Below, piece after piece: positions 47,804 through 57,530 of a DNA stretch of 64,000 bases (within the stretch, counting starts at the first letter, position 1; each line of letters starts with the position of its first letter). The DNA is from Desulforhopalus sp. IMCC35007. GTDB taxonomy: Bacteria; Desulfobacterota; Desulfobulbia; Desulfobulbales; Desulfocapsaceae. The notes beneath the pieces are model-generated. The model was not told the origin of the DNA and searched no databases. It saw only the letters and a program-made list of their open reading frames with translations. Both the position numbers and the translations under genes were made by a program. The stretch covers positions 124,001-188,000 of the forward strand of contig NZ_SWCN01000004.1 in NCBI RefSeq assembly GCF_005116575.1, given 5' to 3'.

Positions 47804-48034
47804 ATGGGAAAAGTGAACAAACACCAGAGTGATCGAGATCGTTTCGGCAAATGCCAGATCTGCCTTGGCTACATTCCGATTGAATACTATTTCGGAATCG
47901 GTGATGAAATAGATTGCTATGAATGCGGAACTGCCTACATCATTGAATCGAAAAGTCCTGTAAAACTGAAAATGACCGAAGATAAATACAACTCAAATGA
48001 CTACTTCGAAGACAAGTTGTTCGATGAGTATTAA
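47804..48034 (+). CDS. Small acidic zinc-ribbon protein, LysW-like carrier candidate
   Basis: 76 residues from ATG 47804 after GGAGGG. Two CxxC pairs: CQIC, 17 residues, CYEC, followed by GTAYII and SPVKLK. This follows the layout of the LysW amino-group carrier (CxxC, 16-17 residues ending in G-E/D-I, CxxCG, then P-x-x-L). The tail is acidic and ends FDEY rather than the EDWGE of LysW, so the modified C-terminal Glu is not conserved. It has its own sigma-54 promoter and terminator. A general zinc-ribbon protein remains possible. Confidence 0.6.
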   Translation: MGKVNKHQSDRDRFGKCQICLGYIPIEYYFGIGDEIDCYECGTAYIIESKSPVKLKMTEDKYNSNDYFEDKLFDEY

Positions 48035-48116
48035 TCATCCAAGCTCGCTGAGTATTTCAGGCTTTGCACCTCTGCTGTAAAGCCTCTATATCCCCCCATT
48101 GCAGTTCCTGGATACA

Positions 48117-48148
48117 GGCCGGGTCGAAACTCTGACCCGGCCTTTTTT
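48117..48148 (+). terminator. Rho-independent terminator after the LysW-like gene
   Basis: GGCCGGGTC (48117-48125) pairs perfectly with GACCCGGCC (48134-48142), followed by six T. It closes a single-gene unit with the promoter at 47733. The remaining bases up to 48339 show no gene. Confidence 0.9.
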
Positions 48149-48339
48149 GTCGTTTCTACACGGGAACCATTGTGAGAATTCACTCACAAAAAACGTCGCA
48201 GAAAAACTGTTTCCGTTTCACCCCTCCCGCTGTAACTGCTCCACAATTCAAGAAAACACTTGCAATTTCTTAACCGGATATTACAAATTTAAGCCTTACC
48301 TTAAGTGTATAGTTCTAAAATTAATCACGGGAGAAATCT

Positions 48340-48537
48340 ATGGAAACCATTAAGATAAGTGGCATGAGTTGCCAGCATTGTGTCGAATCTGTAAAAAAGG
48401 CACTGGAAGGGCTTGGGGGATTGAAACAGGTTGCAGTGAACCTTGAAGCTGGGGAGGCATCTTTTGAAAACAGCGGAATAGAGCGGGAAAAAATCAGAGC
48501 CGCAATCAGCAGGATCGGTTTCGACCCAGGTGAGTAA
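48340..48537 (+). CDS. copZ: Copper chaperone, HMA domain (CopZ-like)
   Basis: 65 residues forming a single heavy-metal-associated domain with the metal loop GMSCQHC at residue 8. It carries Cu(I) in the cytoplasm, normally to a CopA-type ATPase such as that at 37633-39906. GGGAG precedes the ATG. Confidence 0.88.
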   Translation: METIKISGMSCQHCVESVKKALEGLGGLKQVAVNLEAGEASFENSGIEREKIRAAISRIGFDPGE

Positions 48538-48726
48538 TCAAATCGTGCAGCTTTTAAAAGCTGCCCTCAGGTAGGCGGGAAGAATGGTGGGAGACTGAAT
48601 TTCAGCCTCCCGGTCAGTTGGCTTTTCAAGGATCTTTAGCTCGTAATTATCGATGAACTCGTAAAAAGTACAATCGTAGAACCTGATCGGTGAGTTAAAA
48701 AGTTTGATATACAGGGAGTAGTGTTT
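48538..48726 (-). pseudogene. Possible gene remnant, no start codon
   Basis: On the minus strand, 62 codons are open from 48726 to a TGA at 48538-48540, adjacent to the copZ stop. The translation looks protein-like (YDCTFYEFIDNYELKILEK, then SPTILPAYLRAAF) but has no start codon and is preceded by TAA. It could be the tail of a decayed gene. Family not recognised. Confidence 0.25.
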
Positions 48727-48814
48727 TTAATGGAGAGACGGCTATACACACTTGGTATGGCGGGGTCTTCCTCAAAACCCTACAACGCGCGTAAACTGAG
48801 GCTTTACGATACCA

Positions 48815-49777
48815 TCAATAATTTATGTTCAGCTCAAACTCTCGAAGTCGTTTATGGATGGAGCGCAGCTCGGTGATCGTTGTCCAGTTCGCAATAAAAA
48901 TAGAAAACGACTCACGGACCTTACTAAAGGCATTTGATACCTGCACAAGTACCCCAAGGGTGATAACCCCTGAAAACAACCCAGGCCCCATGATGAGATA
49001 CGGCACGATCACCATGAGCTGCTCAAAGAAATTCACCCAGATATCGAAATACCCATAGTGCAGAAAAAGTCTGTTATAGTTGAATTTCAGCCCGGTAAAG
49101 AGCTCTACGACAGTTTCTGTCTTGCCATAATTAACCTTGTCATCTTCAGCATAGACCAGCTCTTTACGAAACGCTGCCTCCACCTTCTGATTATTATATT
49201 CCAGCCCTGGGAGCTTTATTCCAACAAACCAGGATATGAGCAGACCTCCAATAGAAACAGCCAGAGCAACCCAGACAAGGCTGCCCGGGACAGTCTTGAA
49301 AAAGGCAATATCCACCCCGGAACTCAGCCCCCAGAGAATAGGCAAAAAGGCAATCAATGTCATAACTGCCCGAATAACCTGCAGGCCCAGGCTTTCAACG
49401 ATACGGGCAAAACGATAAATATCTTCCTGAATACGCTGACTGGAACCCTCCACCTCCTCATCGACCTTCTGCCATCTGGCAATATAGGAAAAGGTCATGG
49501 CCTCCCGCCATTTAAAGGAATAAATTCTTGTAAAATAAGATGTTACCGTGGCAATGAGTACATAGGGAAAGGCGATTTTAGCAAACATCATCATCTGATC
49601 CCAGAACTCTTCTATTTTATGCTCCGTTGCTTTTTGCAGAATATTGTAAAAACTGCCATACCATTCGTTAATCTTTACAGTAAGTTCCACCTGGACAAAC
49701 AGAGCCAGAAATAAAAACACAGCGCCGCCATAGGCCCAGACAAACCACTCTCTACTTTTATAAAACGATCGAAACAT
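48815..49777 (-). CDS. SbmA/BacA-family peptide transporter
   Basis: 320-residue inner-membrane protein. WREAMTFSYIARWQ, SQRIQEDIYRFARIVES, AFLPILWGLS and GIKLPGLEYNNQKVEAAFRKELVYAEDD closely match SbmA/BacA, proton-driven importers of peptides and some antibiotics. It is about 85 residues shorter than the Escherichia coli protein because the N-terminal extension is absent. Transcribed alone. Confidence 0.88.
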   Translation of the reverse strand: MFRSFYKSREWFVWAYGGAVFLFLALFVQVELTVKINEWYGSFYNILQKATEHKIEEFWDQMMMFAKIAFPYVLIATVTSYFTRIYSFKWREAMTFSYIARWQKVDEEVEGSSQRIQEDIYRFARIVESLGLQVIRAVMTLIAFLPILWGLSSGVDIAFFKTVPGSLVWVALAVSIGGLLISWFVGIKLPGLEYNNQKVEAAFRKELVYAEDDKVNYGKTETVVELFTGLKFNYNRLFLHYGYFDIWVNFFEQLMVIVPYLIMGPGLFSGVITLGVLVQVSNAFSKVRESFSIFIANWTTITELRSIHKRLREFELNINY

Positions 49778-50065
49778 TACACTCTTCCTTTATGTACTGC
49801 ACAGACAACAAGATAATAAAAAGCAATCACCTGAAAGACAGTGACAGCAAAACAACTTCTACCTCAAAAAAATTCAGTAAAGAAAACAAGATCTACATTA
49901 CTTATAAAAGTTACAACCAGCCGCCCTGTCCAGGTGATCATTTTTACAACCCGTGGGCAATTATAACCGGTTGAAAACAATAGTCCATTCTCACAATTAA
50001 CACATCTGTTTTCACTGGAATGGTCCCAAAAGAACTGGTTTTTCTGCTCCCGTTTCACCCTTATT
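49778..50065. other. Intergenic region between sbmA-like and DUF2339 genes
   Basis: 288 bp, AT-rich, with no gene or clear terminator recognised. It should carry the promoter for the minus-strand SbmA-like gene. Confidence 0.3.
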
Positions 50066-51028
50066 TCACAACCCTGTGATCGTCAAAAACAGTAAAAACG
50101 CCAGGCCACCCCAAAGATATACCCTGGTATGCTGACAAACCGGCCACCAGTTTTTCTGTCGCATGACAAATAAAATCAAAAGATACAAACAGGAAAGAAA
50201 CATTTTTACCCCAAGCTGCCCAAAAGAGGACAAGCTACCCAGAGATAAAAGAGCAGAAATCACTTCACGTTGGACAACAAGAAGCAGAGCCCAGAGCGAG
50301 AAGAGATGAAAAAACGGGGTCTTTCCAAAACCTCCTTTGGTATCCAGAAGTGCAAGTATCCTATACTGTACAAAAAAAGCAGCGCCCCACGCCGCGGCAC
50401 CCCAGCCGGAAATAAGCTGAACAGTCGGATTACTTCGTAAAAGCGCAAGAACAAGGAGGAGCCAAATGGCTGGAAGGTGCAAGAGCAAAAAGTAGTCCAG
50501 ACGATTCCAACGGACCTTTTCAGCGAGTATCCCAGAGAGAATTGATGTTGCCGAAACAAAGAGCAGTGTGCCGTTCAGGCGCTCCCACACCACTATATGC
50601 ATCCATATTTCCCGCAGGCCAGCAACAAACCAGACAGCTGCTCCCAACAGAAAAAAAAGAAACAACAAGTACCGGTGAGAAAGATGTTGCCTGCAGGCGA
50701 CATCCACCTGCGACACTACCTCTTGATCCAGTAAATAGGCAGAGCAAAAAGCTACCAGAACAAAACAGCAACAACTCAGGAAATAGTAGTTTACAAGAAA
50801 ATTTGCTCCAAAAGGATACCAGACAGCATCTGCAAAAAGAAAAACAGCGAGGAACTGCAGGAGCAAACCTATGATCGGCAAGACAAGTGTATTAACCTTC
50901 ACACCACTGAAAACACACCCTGCCCCTGAGAGAGCAAGAACTATAGCAACAACGCCCGGATCAGCACCGAAGATATAGAGCAACGATGGCAAGCCGACAG
51001 CAAAACACAAAAAAGCGAAATACATCAC
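50066..51028 (-). CDS. Hydrophobic membrane protein, C-terminal part of a DUF2339-like protein
   Basis: 320 residues, almost entirely membrane helices. IVLALSGAGCVFSGVKVNT and LPIIGLLLQFLAVFLF resemble the C-terminal half of DUF2339 proteins, which are usually much longer. The N-terminal half is not present upstream, where the radical SAM gene ends 35 bp away. It may be a truncated gene or a short family member. Function unknown. Confidence 0.5.
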   Translation of the reverse strand: MMYFAFLCFAVGLPSLLYIFGADPGVVAIVLALSGAGCVFSGVKVNTLVLPIIGLLLQFLAVFLFADAVWYPFGANFLVNYYFLSCCCFVLVAFCSAYLLDQEVVSQVDVACRQHLSHRYLLFLFFLLGAAVWFVAGLREIWMHIVVWERLNGTLLFVSATSILSGILAEKVRWNRLDYFLLLHLPAIWLLLVLALLRSNPTVQLISGWGAAAWGAAFFVQYRILALLDTKGGFGKTPFFHLFSLWALLLVVQREVISALLSLGSLSSFGQLGVKMFLSCLYLLILFVMRQKNWWPVCQHTRVYLWGGLAFLLFLTITGL

Positions 51029-51063
51029 TCATACCTTTTCACTAAACGCTTTCAGACTCATGA

Positions 51064-51858
51064 TTACAGATCCAAACCAGCTTTCGTTGCCAGAGGAAGC
51101 CCTAACACTTCTTTAACGGATTCTTTCCAGCGAATTTTATCCTCGTGCCCCAGTTCCTCGTACAAGAGTCTCAGCTCCTGATCACTCTGGCCCAGGGTAA
51201 TACGTTCAATTTCTTTATCGAATTGCGCGTTCACGCGCGAAACCCTGGTGTCAATTCTGTTCATTTTTCCAATCCAGATGGAATGGGAAACATAGGGAAG
51301 CAGCTCGTAAACCATCTGCACCACATCTTCCCTGTGTAGCATGGGTTCAATGCTTACCGAGGTAATAAACCCTCTTTCATAACAGGAGCGAAGTGCCATA
51401 AGCCGCTCCTGATACACCGGTGCCCCCGGTTCCCAGAAGGACAGAATTTCAGCGTTTCTGGCGGTGATAGTAAAACGAAAGAGGATGCGGTCGCGGCAAT
51501 CATAGAATTCCCTGCATAACCTCTGTATACAGTCCAGATGTGGTTTTGAAACAATAAGAACTCTATTTCCGGCACCCAGAAGTTTACCAATAACCTTCAC
51601 GCAACTTTCAAGATTTTCAGGGATAATATCGTGGGCGGCAGGAAACATCACCTGGCCGTCATAGAGCGGTCTGCTTTTGTCGATTTCGCCCGGCAGGTCG
51701 CAGCACTTTAACCAGTCAGCCTCAGGAATCAACTGTCTTCGAATCACCTGATCATAGCGTGCATAACAGTATCTGCAACCGTGGGGGCAGCCACGGCTGC
51801 AATTAACTTCAGCAACAGCCCATTCTCTGGTTCCACGAATGTCCGCTTTTTTATCCAC
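51064..51858 (-). CDS. Radical SAM protein, spore-photoproduct-lyase-like (COG1533 type)
   Basis: 264 residues. Cluster motif CPHGCRYC near residue 24, with VSIEPMLHRED in the barrel. Resembles the DNA-repair photolyase group of radical SAM proteins, but the substrate is unknown. It lies 42 bp after rph on the minus strand and may be cotranscribed with it. Confidence 0.75.
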   Translation of the reverse strand: MDKKADIRGTREWAVAEVNCSRGCPHGCRYCYARYDQVIRRQLIPEADWLKCCDLPGEIDKSRPLYDGQVMFPAAHDIIPENLESCVKVIGKLLGAGNRVLIVSKPHLDCIQRLCREFYDCRDRILFRFTITARNAEILSFWEPGAPVYQERLMALRSCYERGFITSVSIEPMLHREDVVQMVYELLPYVSHSIWIGKMNRIDTRVSRVNAQFDKEIERITLGQSDQELRLLYEELGHEDKIRWKESVKEVLGLPLATKAGLDL

Positions 51859-51900
51859 CTGAATCTCTCCATCTACAAAAGAATGACCAGCCAGGATCTC

Positions 51901-52599
51901 TTACTTATCCCATAGTCTAAAAAGCTCACCACAGCCTTTGCGGGCAAGGGTCATCATCGCAAGATACGCTTCATCAGAATATGGCTCGGCCTCGGCTGTG
52001 GCCTGAATCTCAATCCAGCGACCGTCCCCGGACATCACGAAGTTTGCATCGGTCTCTGCTGTGGAATCCTCAGAATAATCGAGATCGAGTAAGGCTTCGC
52101 CACCACGTATTCCAACAGAGATTGCCGCAATCGGGGTGATCCGCGGAAGGCTCTCAAGCCTGCCTTCTGCCACCACCTTTTTCAACGCATCGGCCAGGGC
52201 AATTGCCCCACCGGTAATAGAAGCGGTTCTTGTGCCTCCGTCGGCATTGAGGACATCACAATCCACCCTTAAGGTTCTTTCGCCGATGGTTTCCAGGTCA
52301 ACCATCATTCTCAACGATCGTCCGATCAACCGCTGAATTTCCATGGTCCGCCCAGAAGCACCTTTGGTTTCACGTCGGTACCTGCTGTCTGTGGCGCAGG
52401 GCAATATCCCATATTCTGCTGTAATCCAACCCTGGCCACTGCCTTTGAGAAATGGTGGAACACTCTCCTCAACAGAAACACCACAAATAACATGGGTGTT
52501 ACCCATTTTTATAAGTACAGAACCATCCGCCTGATACTGCAGGCCTCTTTCAATGGACACTGGCCGCATTTCACCAGCCTTTCTATTGTTACTTCGCAT
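51901..52599 (-). CDS. rph: Ribonuclease PH
   Basis: Phosphorolytic 3' exonuclease that trims tRNA precursors. 232 residues. Family blocks [32 protein letters not shown]-type segment (here [14 protein letters not shown]), and [19 protein letters not shown] with phosphate-binding residues. Confidence 0.96.
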   Translation of the reverse strand: MRSNNRKAGEMRPVSIERGLQYQADGSVLIKMGNTHVICGVSVEESVPPFLKGSGQGWITAEYGILPCATDSRYRRETKGASGRTMEIQRLIGRSLRMMVDLETIGERTLRVDCDVLNADGGTRTASITGGAIALADALKKVVAEGRLESLPRITPIAAISVGIRGGEALLDLDYSEDSTAETDANFVMSGDGRWIEIQATAEAEPYSDEAYLAMMTLARKGCGELFRLWDK

Positions 52600-52776
52600 A
52601 CGTTTCCTTTATATATATTTATTTTAACTCAAAAAGATGTCTCAAAAACCAAATAGGATATTACAGTAAGGCTTTATCTCATTAAACGCAAATCAGACCG
52701 GCAATACAGTCGTTGCAAGACGTCTCATGGGAGATGTCGGCCAACGTTATAATCCGTTCTGACATCGTAAGATGTT

Positions 52777-53382
52777 ATGCGGGTTTTCCGGTTAATGTAC
52801 GCAGCAACTCTACATTCAATAAGGAAAATCAATGAAGAGGAAATTACGCAGAAATATGGGCTGAACAGCCTGTTTATTGGAGCAATACCTGGCCTGCCCT
52901 CTTTTGTGGTTGCCTTTACCTTTGAGGCCATGGCCAACCGTTTTGATATGCGTAACGAAATCCTCCTAGGGGAAGTGAATTCTCTAAAAACTGCCTATTT
53001 AAGGGCAGACGAGAAAAAGAATCAAGGCAGAAAAACATTGACCTTCCCAGACCAACTTCACCCCACAGCAGCTCACCTATTATCTTGAATCAGTCAATGA
53101 TGTCTTTGACCATCTCACAAAACGTGCAACAGTCAGCTTCAGGTACCATATCCCAACAACAATCTGGATTATGCTTTTACCATAATATGGCGGACAATCA
53201 TGGCTGTCGGCTACGTTGCAGGGCTATCCAAAGATATCAGCCGGTTTCTTGGGATCATTCTGGCACTGAGCTTTTCCTCGGTTATATATTTGATTGCAGA
53301 CCTCGACTCTATCAACAAAGGTTTTCTCAAGGTCAGTCAACAGCCGATCATGGAATTGCACCAGAAATTCCAGCACTCATAG
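52777..53382 (+). pseudogene. Frameshifted DUF4239 (bestrophin-like) membrane protein
   Basis: Three consecutive pieces in frames 1, 2 and 1 make one family member. Piece 1 (52777-53020) has SFVVAFTFEAMANRFDMR and GEVNSLKTAYLRAD. Piece 2 (53078-53182) has TKRATVSFRYHIPTTIWIM. Piece 3 (from 53200) has IADLDSINKGFLKVSQQP, the DUF4239 C-terminal hallmark, and stops at 53380-53382. At least two frameshifts separate them, so no intact product is made unless the sequence has errors. Confidence 0.75.
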
Positions 53383-53568
53383 AGTACAATGCCCGCTCCA
53401 CATCATGGTGGTGGGGCATTGTATCAATCATCACCATACTGGCAACAGATATCCGTCAGATGGTCTGTGAAACCCATTTTTTTTACCTCTTCACAACAGT
53501 TGCTATAGTTGCTGTCGTTACATGCACCCCACGGTACCACCAAACGCCATAAGTCTTTCAAAGAACAA

Positions 53569-54168
53569 TCATCCTCTTGGATAGCTCTCTATGGCGGGCT
53601 TCATCACCTTTCCAAGCCAGTCAATACTTTTCCCGAGATGACGCATATTAGCCAGACCTTCGGCATCTTCAGCAACATCACCTTTTTGAAGACCAATGCC
53701 AATATTCCAGTAGGTTGAACCGGGAAGCACCATTCTGGACATCTGAAACATGTGGTTAATGGTATCGTAGGCATGGGTAGCGCCACCACGTCTCACCGCC
53801 ACCACAGCAGCACCGATTTTCCCGGTGAAGGCATGATCATTGGCATAGGCGACGTATCCTGCCCGTTCGATGAGCGCCTTGAGATCTGCAGAAACAGCAG
53901 CAAAGTATGTGGGCGATCCCATTATGATCGCATCTGCCCGCAATAATTTTGCAAAGATTTCATTAAAATTATCTGTTTTTACCGAGCATTCATTGTCCTT
54001 ATTTTCAAAACATTTCTGACAGGCAATACAGCCTCTGATCGCAGTACCACCGACTTTGACAAGTTCCGTCTCCCAGCCTCCGGCATCAAGCTCGCTGAGG
54101 ACCTCTTGTAAAAGCATTTCTGTGTTACCACCTTTTCTTGGGCTTCCGTTAATTGCAATTGCGTACAT
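53569..54168 (-). CDS. Flavodoxin-fold NAD(P)H-dependent oxidoreductase with Cys cluster
   Basis: 199 residues. FMN-binding start INGSPRKGGNTEMLL, and CIACQKCFENKDNEC after residue 45, a compact cysteine motif like that of iron-sulfur flavoproteins. GSPTYFAAVSADLKALIERAG is the second FMN segment. An electron-transfer flavoprotein is likely; physiological partner unknown. Confidence 0.85.
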   Translation of the reverse strand: MYAIAINGSPRKGGNTEMLLQEVLSELDAGGWETELVKVGGTAIRGCIACQKCFENKDNECSVKTDNFNEIFAKLLRADAIIMGSPTYFAAVSADLKALIERAGYVAYANDHAFTGKIGAAVVAVRRGGATHAYDTINHMFQMSRMVLPGSTYWNIGIGLQKGDVAEDAEGLANMRHLGKSIDWLGKVMKPAIESYPRG

Positions 54169-54201
54169 AGTTTCTCCCGATAAAGTAATAAGTAGTTGGG
54201 T

Positions 54202-55152
54202 TTATATTGCTTGATATTTTACAAAAAAAGCAAGGCCAGCCATAATCATAACAATACCGGCAACCGCCTGAAAATCAGGAGTATTGCCGTGCAGAAAAAG
54301 CATACCACCCGCAAGGGCAAAGATCACCTCACTTGCCTGGGTTGCATCAACCCCAGCCAGTTCATTTGACGTTGAGGCAAGATTGCGTGCATATAAAAAA
54401 ATACTGGTGGCACACACCCCTGAAAAAAAAGCCACAAGAGAGCTGTTAACGACCTGAGCCATTGATGGGGCGGGCGGGGATATGACCAGAATCAGCACAA
54501 ACCACAAGGGCAGCGAACCAAGGGTCATAAGAAATACTTTATTAAAAACATTTGCAAGAAGCGGAGAATGGATTTTCGGCAGCTTGTCATTGTCACCGTT
54601 TTTTGCCTCCCAGACCAACTGATTGCCAAAGGGATAACAGAAGGCGGCCAGAAGAACCGGCACTCCACCCAGGAGCAATGCCCTCAGATCAAACCCTTCA
54701 ACATGGGATACATTAACGAGAAGAACACCACAAAAAATAAGCGCTGAAAACAGCCAGATTCTTTTTGGAAACCTGCGCCCAAAGACAAGAAATACAAAAA
54801 GGCTGGCGACCACAGTGAATTGCCAGGTGGCGGCAATCACCCAGCCCGGTGAAAAATCAGCACTGAAACAGATGAGGGCATAAAAGCAGCCAAAACCAAT
54901 ACCTCCTGCAACAATCCAGAACCGCCAGTGGGCCAGAAAAAGAGCCACAACCGATCTGAACTGCTTAAGGCCCCCGTTATACAAAATAATCAGACTCAAA
55001 AAAAGCATCATAAAACCGTAGCGCAACGAGGCGGACCAGACCCAGTGCCCCCCGGCAACACTCATAACCTCGTTGAGAATAAAGGTCGTACTGAAAAAAG
55101 CCCCGGAGACAATGCCAAGGGCAAGCAGTTTGATCATAGTGCTCATTTCCAC
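54202..55152 (-). CDS. DMT-superfamily transporter (EamA/EmrE-like)
   Basis: 316-residue inner-membrane protein with about ten helices arranged as two repeats, as in multidrug/metabolite exporters (LGIVSGAFFSTTFILNEVM at the start, FAGVDATQASEVIFALAGGM-like segment near the end). Substrate unknown. Start is the ATG at 55152 or at codons 3 or 6. Confidence 0.75.
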   Translation of the reverse strand: MEMSTMIKLLALGIVSGAFFSTTFILNEVMSVAGGHWVWSASLRYGFMMLFLSLIILYNGGLKQFRSVVALFLAHWRFWIVAGGIGFGCFYALICFSADFSPGWVIAATWQFTVVASLFVFLVFGRRFPKRIWLFSALIFCGVLLVNVSHVEGFDLRALLLGGVPVLLAAFCYPFGNQLVWEAKNGDNDKLPKIHSPLLANVFNKVFLMTLGSLPLWFVLILVISPPAPSMAQVVNSSLVAFFSGVCATSIFLYARNLASTSNELAGVDATQASEVIFALAGGMLFLHGNTPDFQAVAGIVMIMAGLAFFVKYQAI

Positions 55153-55230
55153 AAGAAAATGTTAAACGGCATTGCCCCAGGCTCTAGCTGACCACCTTTG
55201 TCAGCTCCCGATGCTCTGTCTGTAAACCTC

Positions 55231-56523
55231 TTACTTCCGCCCACGATAACGGGGTCTTCTACCTGCTGGCTGAATTTTCTGCACTTTCCCTTGGCCTTCC
55301 TCACCTGGATTCTCCTGAACGGGAGCTTTGGGCTTCTTTGGTTTTTTCGGCCGCTTTGGTTTGCGATCAAGCCTTGAAGCGGGAACGTCGTTTACCGGCT
55401 GAAACCCATCCAGATACTCTCTTTGTATGAGTTCTTTGATGACATATTCGATCTCAGACAATTGTGGGAATTCATCTGCGCTCACAAGAGAAATTGCCTC
55501 CCCCGTTGAACCGGCACGCCCTGTCCGCCCTATCCTGTGCACATAATCTTCCGCGACATTGGGCAGATCAAAATTTACAACCTGGGGTAACTGATCAATA
55601 TCTAGCCCCCGGGCTGCAATATCGGTTGCCACCAGGATACGAACATGACCGGCCTTGAAGTCTGCAAGTGCCTTTGTCCGTGCATTCTGGCTTTTATTGC
55701 CGTGGATTGCAACCGCTGTGATTTTTTCCTTTTCCAGCTGTTGGGTTAATCTATTTGCGCCGTGCTTCGTCCGGGTGAAAACGAGCGCCTGCTCCCAGTT
55801 GTTTTCTTTAATCAGGTGGATCAACACGGCAGGTTTTCTTTTCTTATCAACCGGTACCAGCCAGTGCTTGACACTTTTGACCGTTGTATTCTGAGGGGTC
55901 ACTGAGATCTGCACAGGGTCTCGCACAAGGTTTTTTGCAAGACCTCGGATTTCATCTGAAAATGTTGCAGAGTACATTAAGGTCTGTCGCTGCTTTGGCA
56001 GAAGAGCCAATATTTTTTTAATGTCATGGATAAAACCCATGTCCAGCATCCTGTCCGCTTCATCGAGCACCAGTACTTCTAGCTGATTGAAACGGACTGC
56101 ATTCTGGTTGTAGAGATCCAATAGTCTTCCAGGTGTTGCAACGAGAACGTCAACCCCTTGGCGCAGAACCATCATCTGGGGATTGATCTTTACCCCGCCA
56201 AAAACTACGGCAAAACGCAGGGAAAGATGTCTGCCATAGGCCGCAAAACTGGCATGGACCTGTGCTGCGAGTTCTCTTGTGGGAGTCAGAATAAGGGTTC
56301 GCACCTGATTTGCTTTAGCCCGGGGGCCTTTGGAGAGTTTTTCCAGAATCGGAAGTGCAAAACCCGCAGTTTTCCCTGTACCGGTCTGGGCCGCCGCCAT
56401 CAGATCCCGACCGGCAAGGACCACAGGTATTGCTTTGACCTGTATAGGGGTGGGAGTCTGATATCCCTGTTCTTCAACTGCACGAAGCAGGGGCGCAGAC
56501 AGGCCCATCTTTGCAAAACTCAT
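55231..56523 (-). CDS. rhlE: DEAD-box RNA helicase, RhlE type
   Basis: 430 residues. Motif [12 protein letters not shown] near residue 45, Ia [13 protein letters not shown] box [16 protein letters not shown] motif YSATF, and motif [15 protein letters not shown], with a basic C-terminal tail ([12 protein letters not shown]). Unwinds structured RNA during ribosome assembly and decay. Single gene; no partner evident. Confidence 0.93.
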   Translation of the reverse strand: MSFAKMGLSAPLLRAVEEQGYQTPTPIQVKAIPVVLAGRDLMAAAQTGTGKTAGFALPILEKLSKGPRAKANQVRTLILTPTRELAAQVHASFAAYGRHLSLRFAVVFGGVKINPQMMVLRQGVDVLVATPGRLLDLYNQNAVRFNQLEVLVLDEADRMLDMGFIHDIKKILALLPKQRQTLMYSATFSDEIRGLAKNLVRDPVQISVTPQNTTVKSVKHWLVPVDKKRKPAVLIHLIKENNWEQALVFTRTKHGANRLTQQLEKEKITAVAIHGNKSQNARTKALADFKAGHVRILVATDIAARGLDIDQLPQVVNFDLPNVAEDYVHRIGRTGRAGSTGEAISLVSADEFPQLSEIEYVIKELIQREYLDGFQPVNDVPASRLDRKPKRPKKPKKPKAPVQENPGEEGQGKVQKIQPAGRRPRYRGRK

Positions 56524-56597
56524 AAATATATCTCTTTCAATATCGTTGTATTTTTTTGATGACTACAGCGCTTACCGACTCTCTGCCTGCAAGAAAA

Positions 56598-57530
56598 CTA
56601 TTTTCTCTTTTTTGCGGGAAGCCGAAAAAGCTGCTTGAATTTGGAAGGAACGCCTGTATCAAAGCGGCAGACCTCTCCTGTTCTCGGATGGGTAAAGGAG
56701 AGAACCATTGCATGCAGTGCCATCCGGCCCATAAAATTTGCCCCTGCACCGTATTTTTTATCCCCAACAATCGGATGCTCTATATCCTGCATATGCACCC
56801 TGATCTGGTGCTTCCGCCCCGTTTCCAGGTTGATCTCCAGAAGAGACAGATCTTTGGTCCCGTCGATTTTTTTATAATGGGTAATGGCCTTTTTCCCCGC
56901 CTGACTATTTTGTGAAGAATAGACGATAAAGGCGCTGCTTTCCGTGAGCCATGAACTAATGGTTCCCGCTGGCGGGTCAACCTCGCCTTCGACGACACCG
57001 ACATAGGTCCGCTCGCCAATGGTGGTATTCCACGTCTCCTGGATCTGTTGCTTGACCCTTTCACTTCTTGCAAACATCAACAAACCAGATGTTTCACGGT
57101 CTAACCTGTGGATAATAAATATTTTATTATCAGGGTTTTCAGCTTTAACGTAGGCACTCAACATTGAGTAGGCTGTTTTACGCTTTTCCTTGTCTGTTGC
57201 CACGGTCAGAAGTCCAGGCGGCTTATCGATTACAATGATGTCCTCATCAATATGGACTATGTTGAGCTCCCGAGGTTGTAAAACCTCTTTAGCCTTTTCC
57301 CAGCTCACAACGACATCCTGACCAGGTATCAAAACATAATCAAACTGGGTCACCGCTTTCCCCTCGACCGAAACTTGCCTGTCTTTTAAAACCGCCTTTA
57401 ATAATTTCCTGGATTTATTGGGGAAATTATCAATAAGACTGACAAGAAGTGTCTCTTTGCTTGTCACCTTATAAGTGGAGAGTTTTTTCCCTCCGGCAGA
57501 AGCTTTTGTTTTGTCATTTTTATCCATCAT
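56598..57530 (-). CDS. RluA-family pseudouridine synthase
   Basis: 310 residues with an N-terminal S4-type RNA-binding domain (about 35-95) and a synthase domain with catalytic aspartate in HRLDRETSGLLMFA, then GRKHQIRVHM and VGDKKYG. Converts uridine to pseudouridine in rRNA or tRNA; the exact site cannot be assigned. ATG at 57530 or the next codon. Confidence 0.9.
   Translation of the reverse strand: MMDKNDKTKASAGGKKLSTYKVTSKETLLVSLIDNFPNKSRKLLKAVLKDRQVSVEGKAVTQFDYVLIPGQDVVVSWEKAKEVLQPRELNIVHIDEDIIVIDKPPGLLTVATDKEKRKTAYSMLSAYVKAENPDNKIFIIHRLDRETSGLLMFARSERVKQQIQETWNTTIGERTYVGVVEGEVDPPAGTISSWLTESSAFIVYSSQNSQAGKKAITHYKKIDGTKDLSLLEINLETGRKHQIRVHMQDIEHPIVGDKKYGAGANFMGRMALHAMVLSFTHPRTGEVCRFDTGVPSKFKQLFRLPAKKRK

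Noticed and set aside
49058-49714. 218-codon plus-strand frame
   Set aside because: Antisense shadow of the SbmA/BacA-family gene; composition is not protein-like.
55186-55206. AGCTGAC/GTCAGCT hairpin between the rhlE and DMT genes
   Set aside because: Seven-bp stem without a T-run on either strand; not enough for a terminator or operator call.
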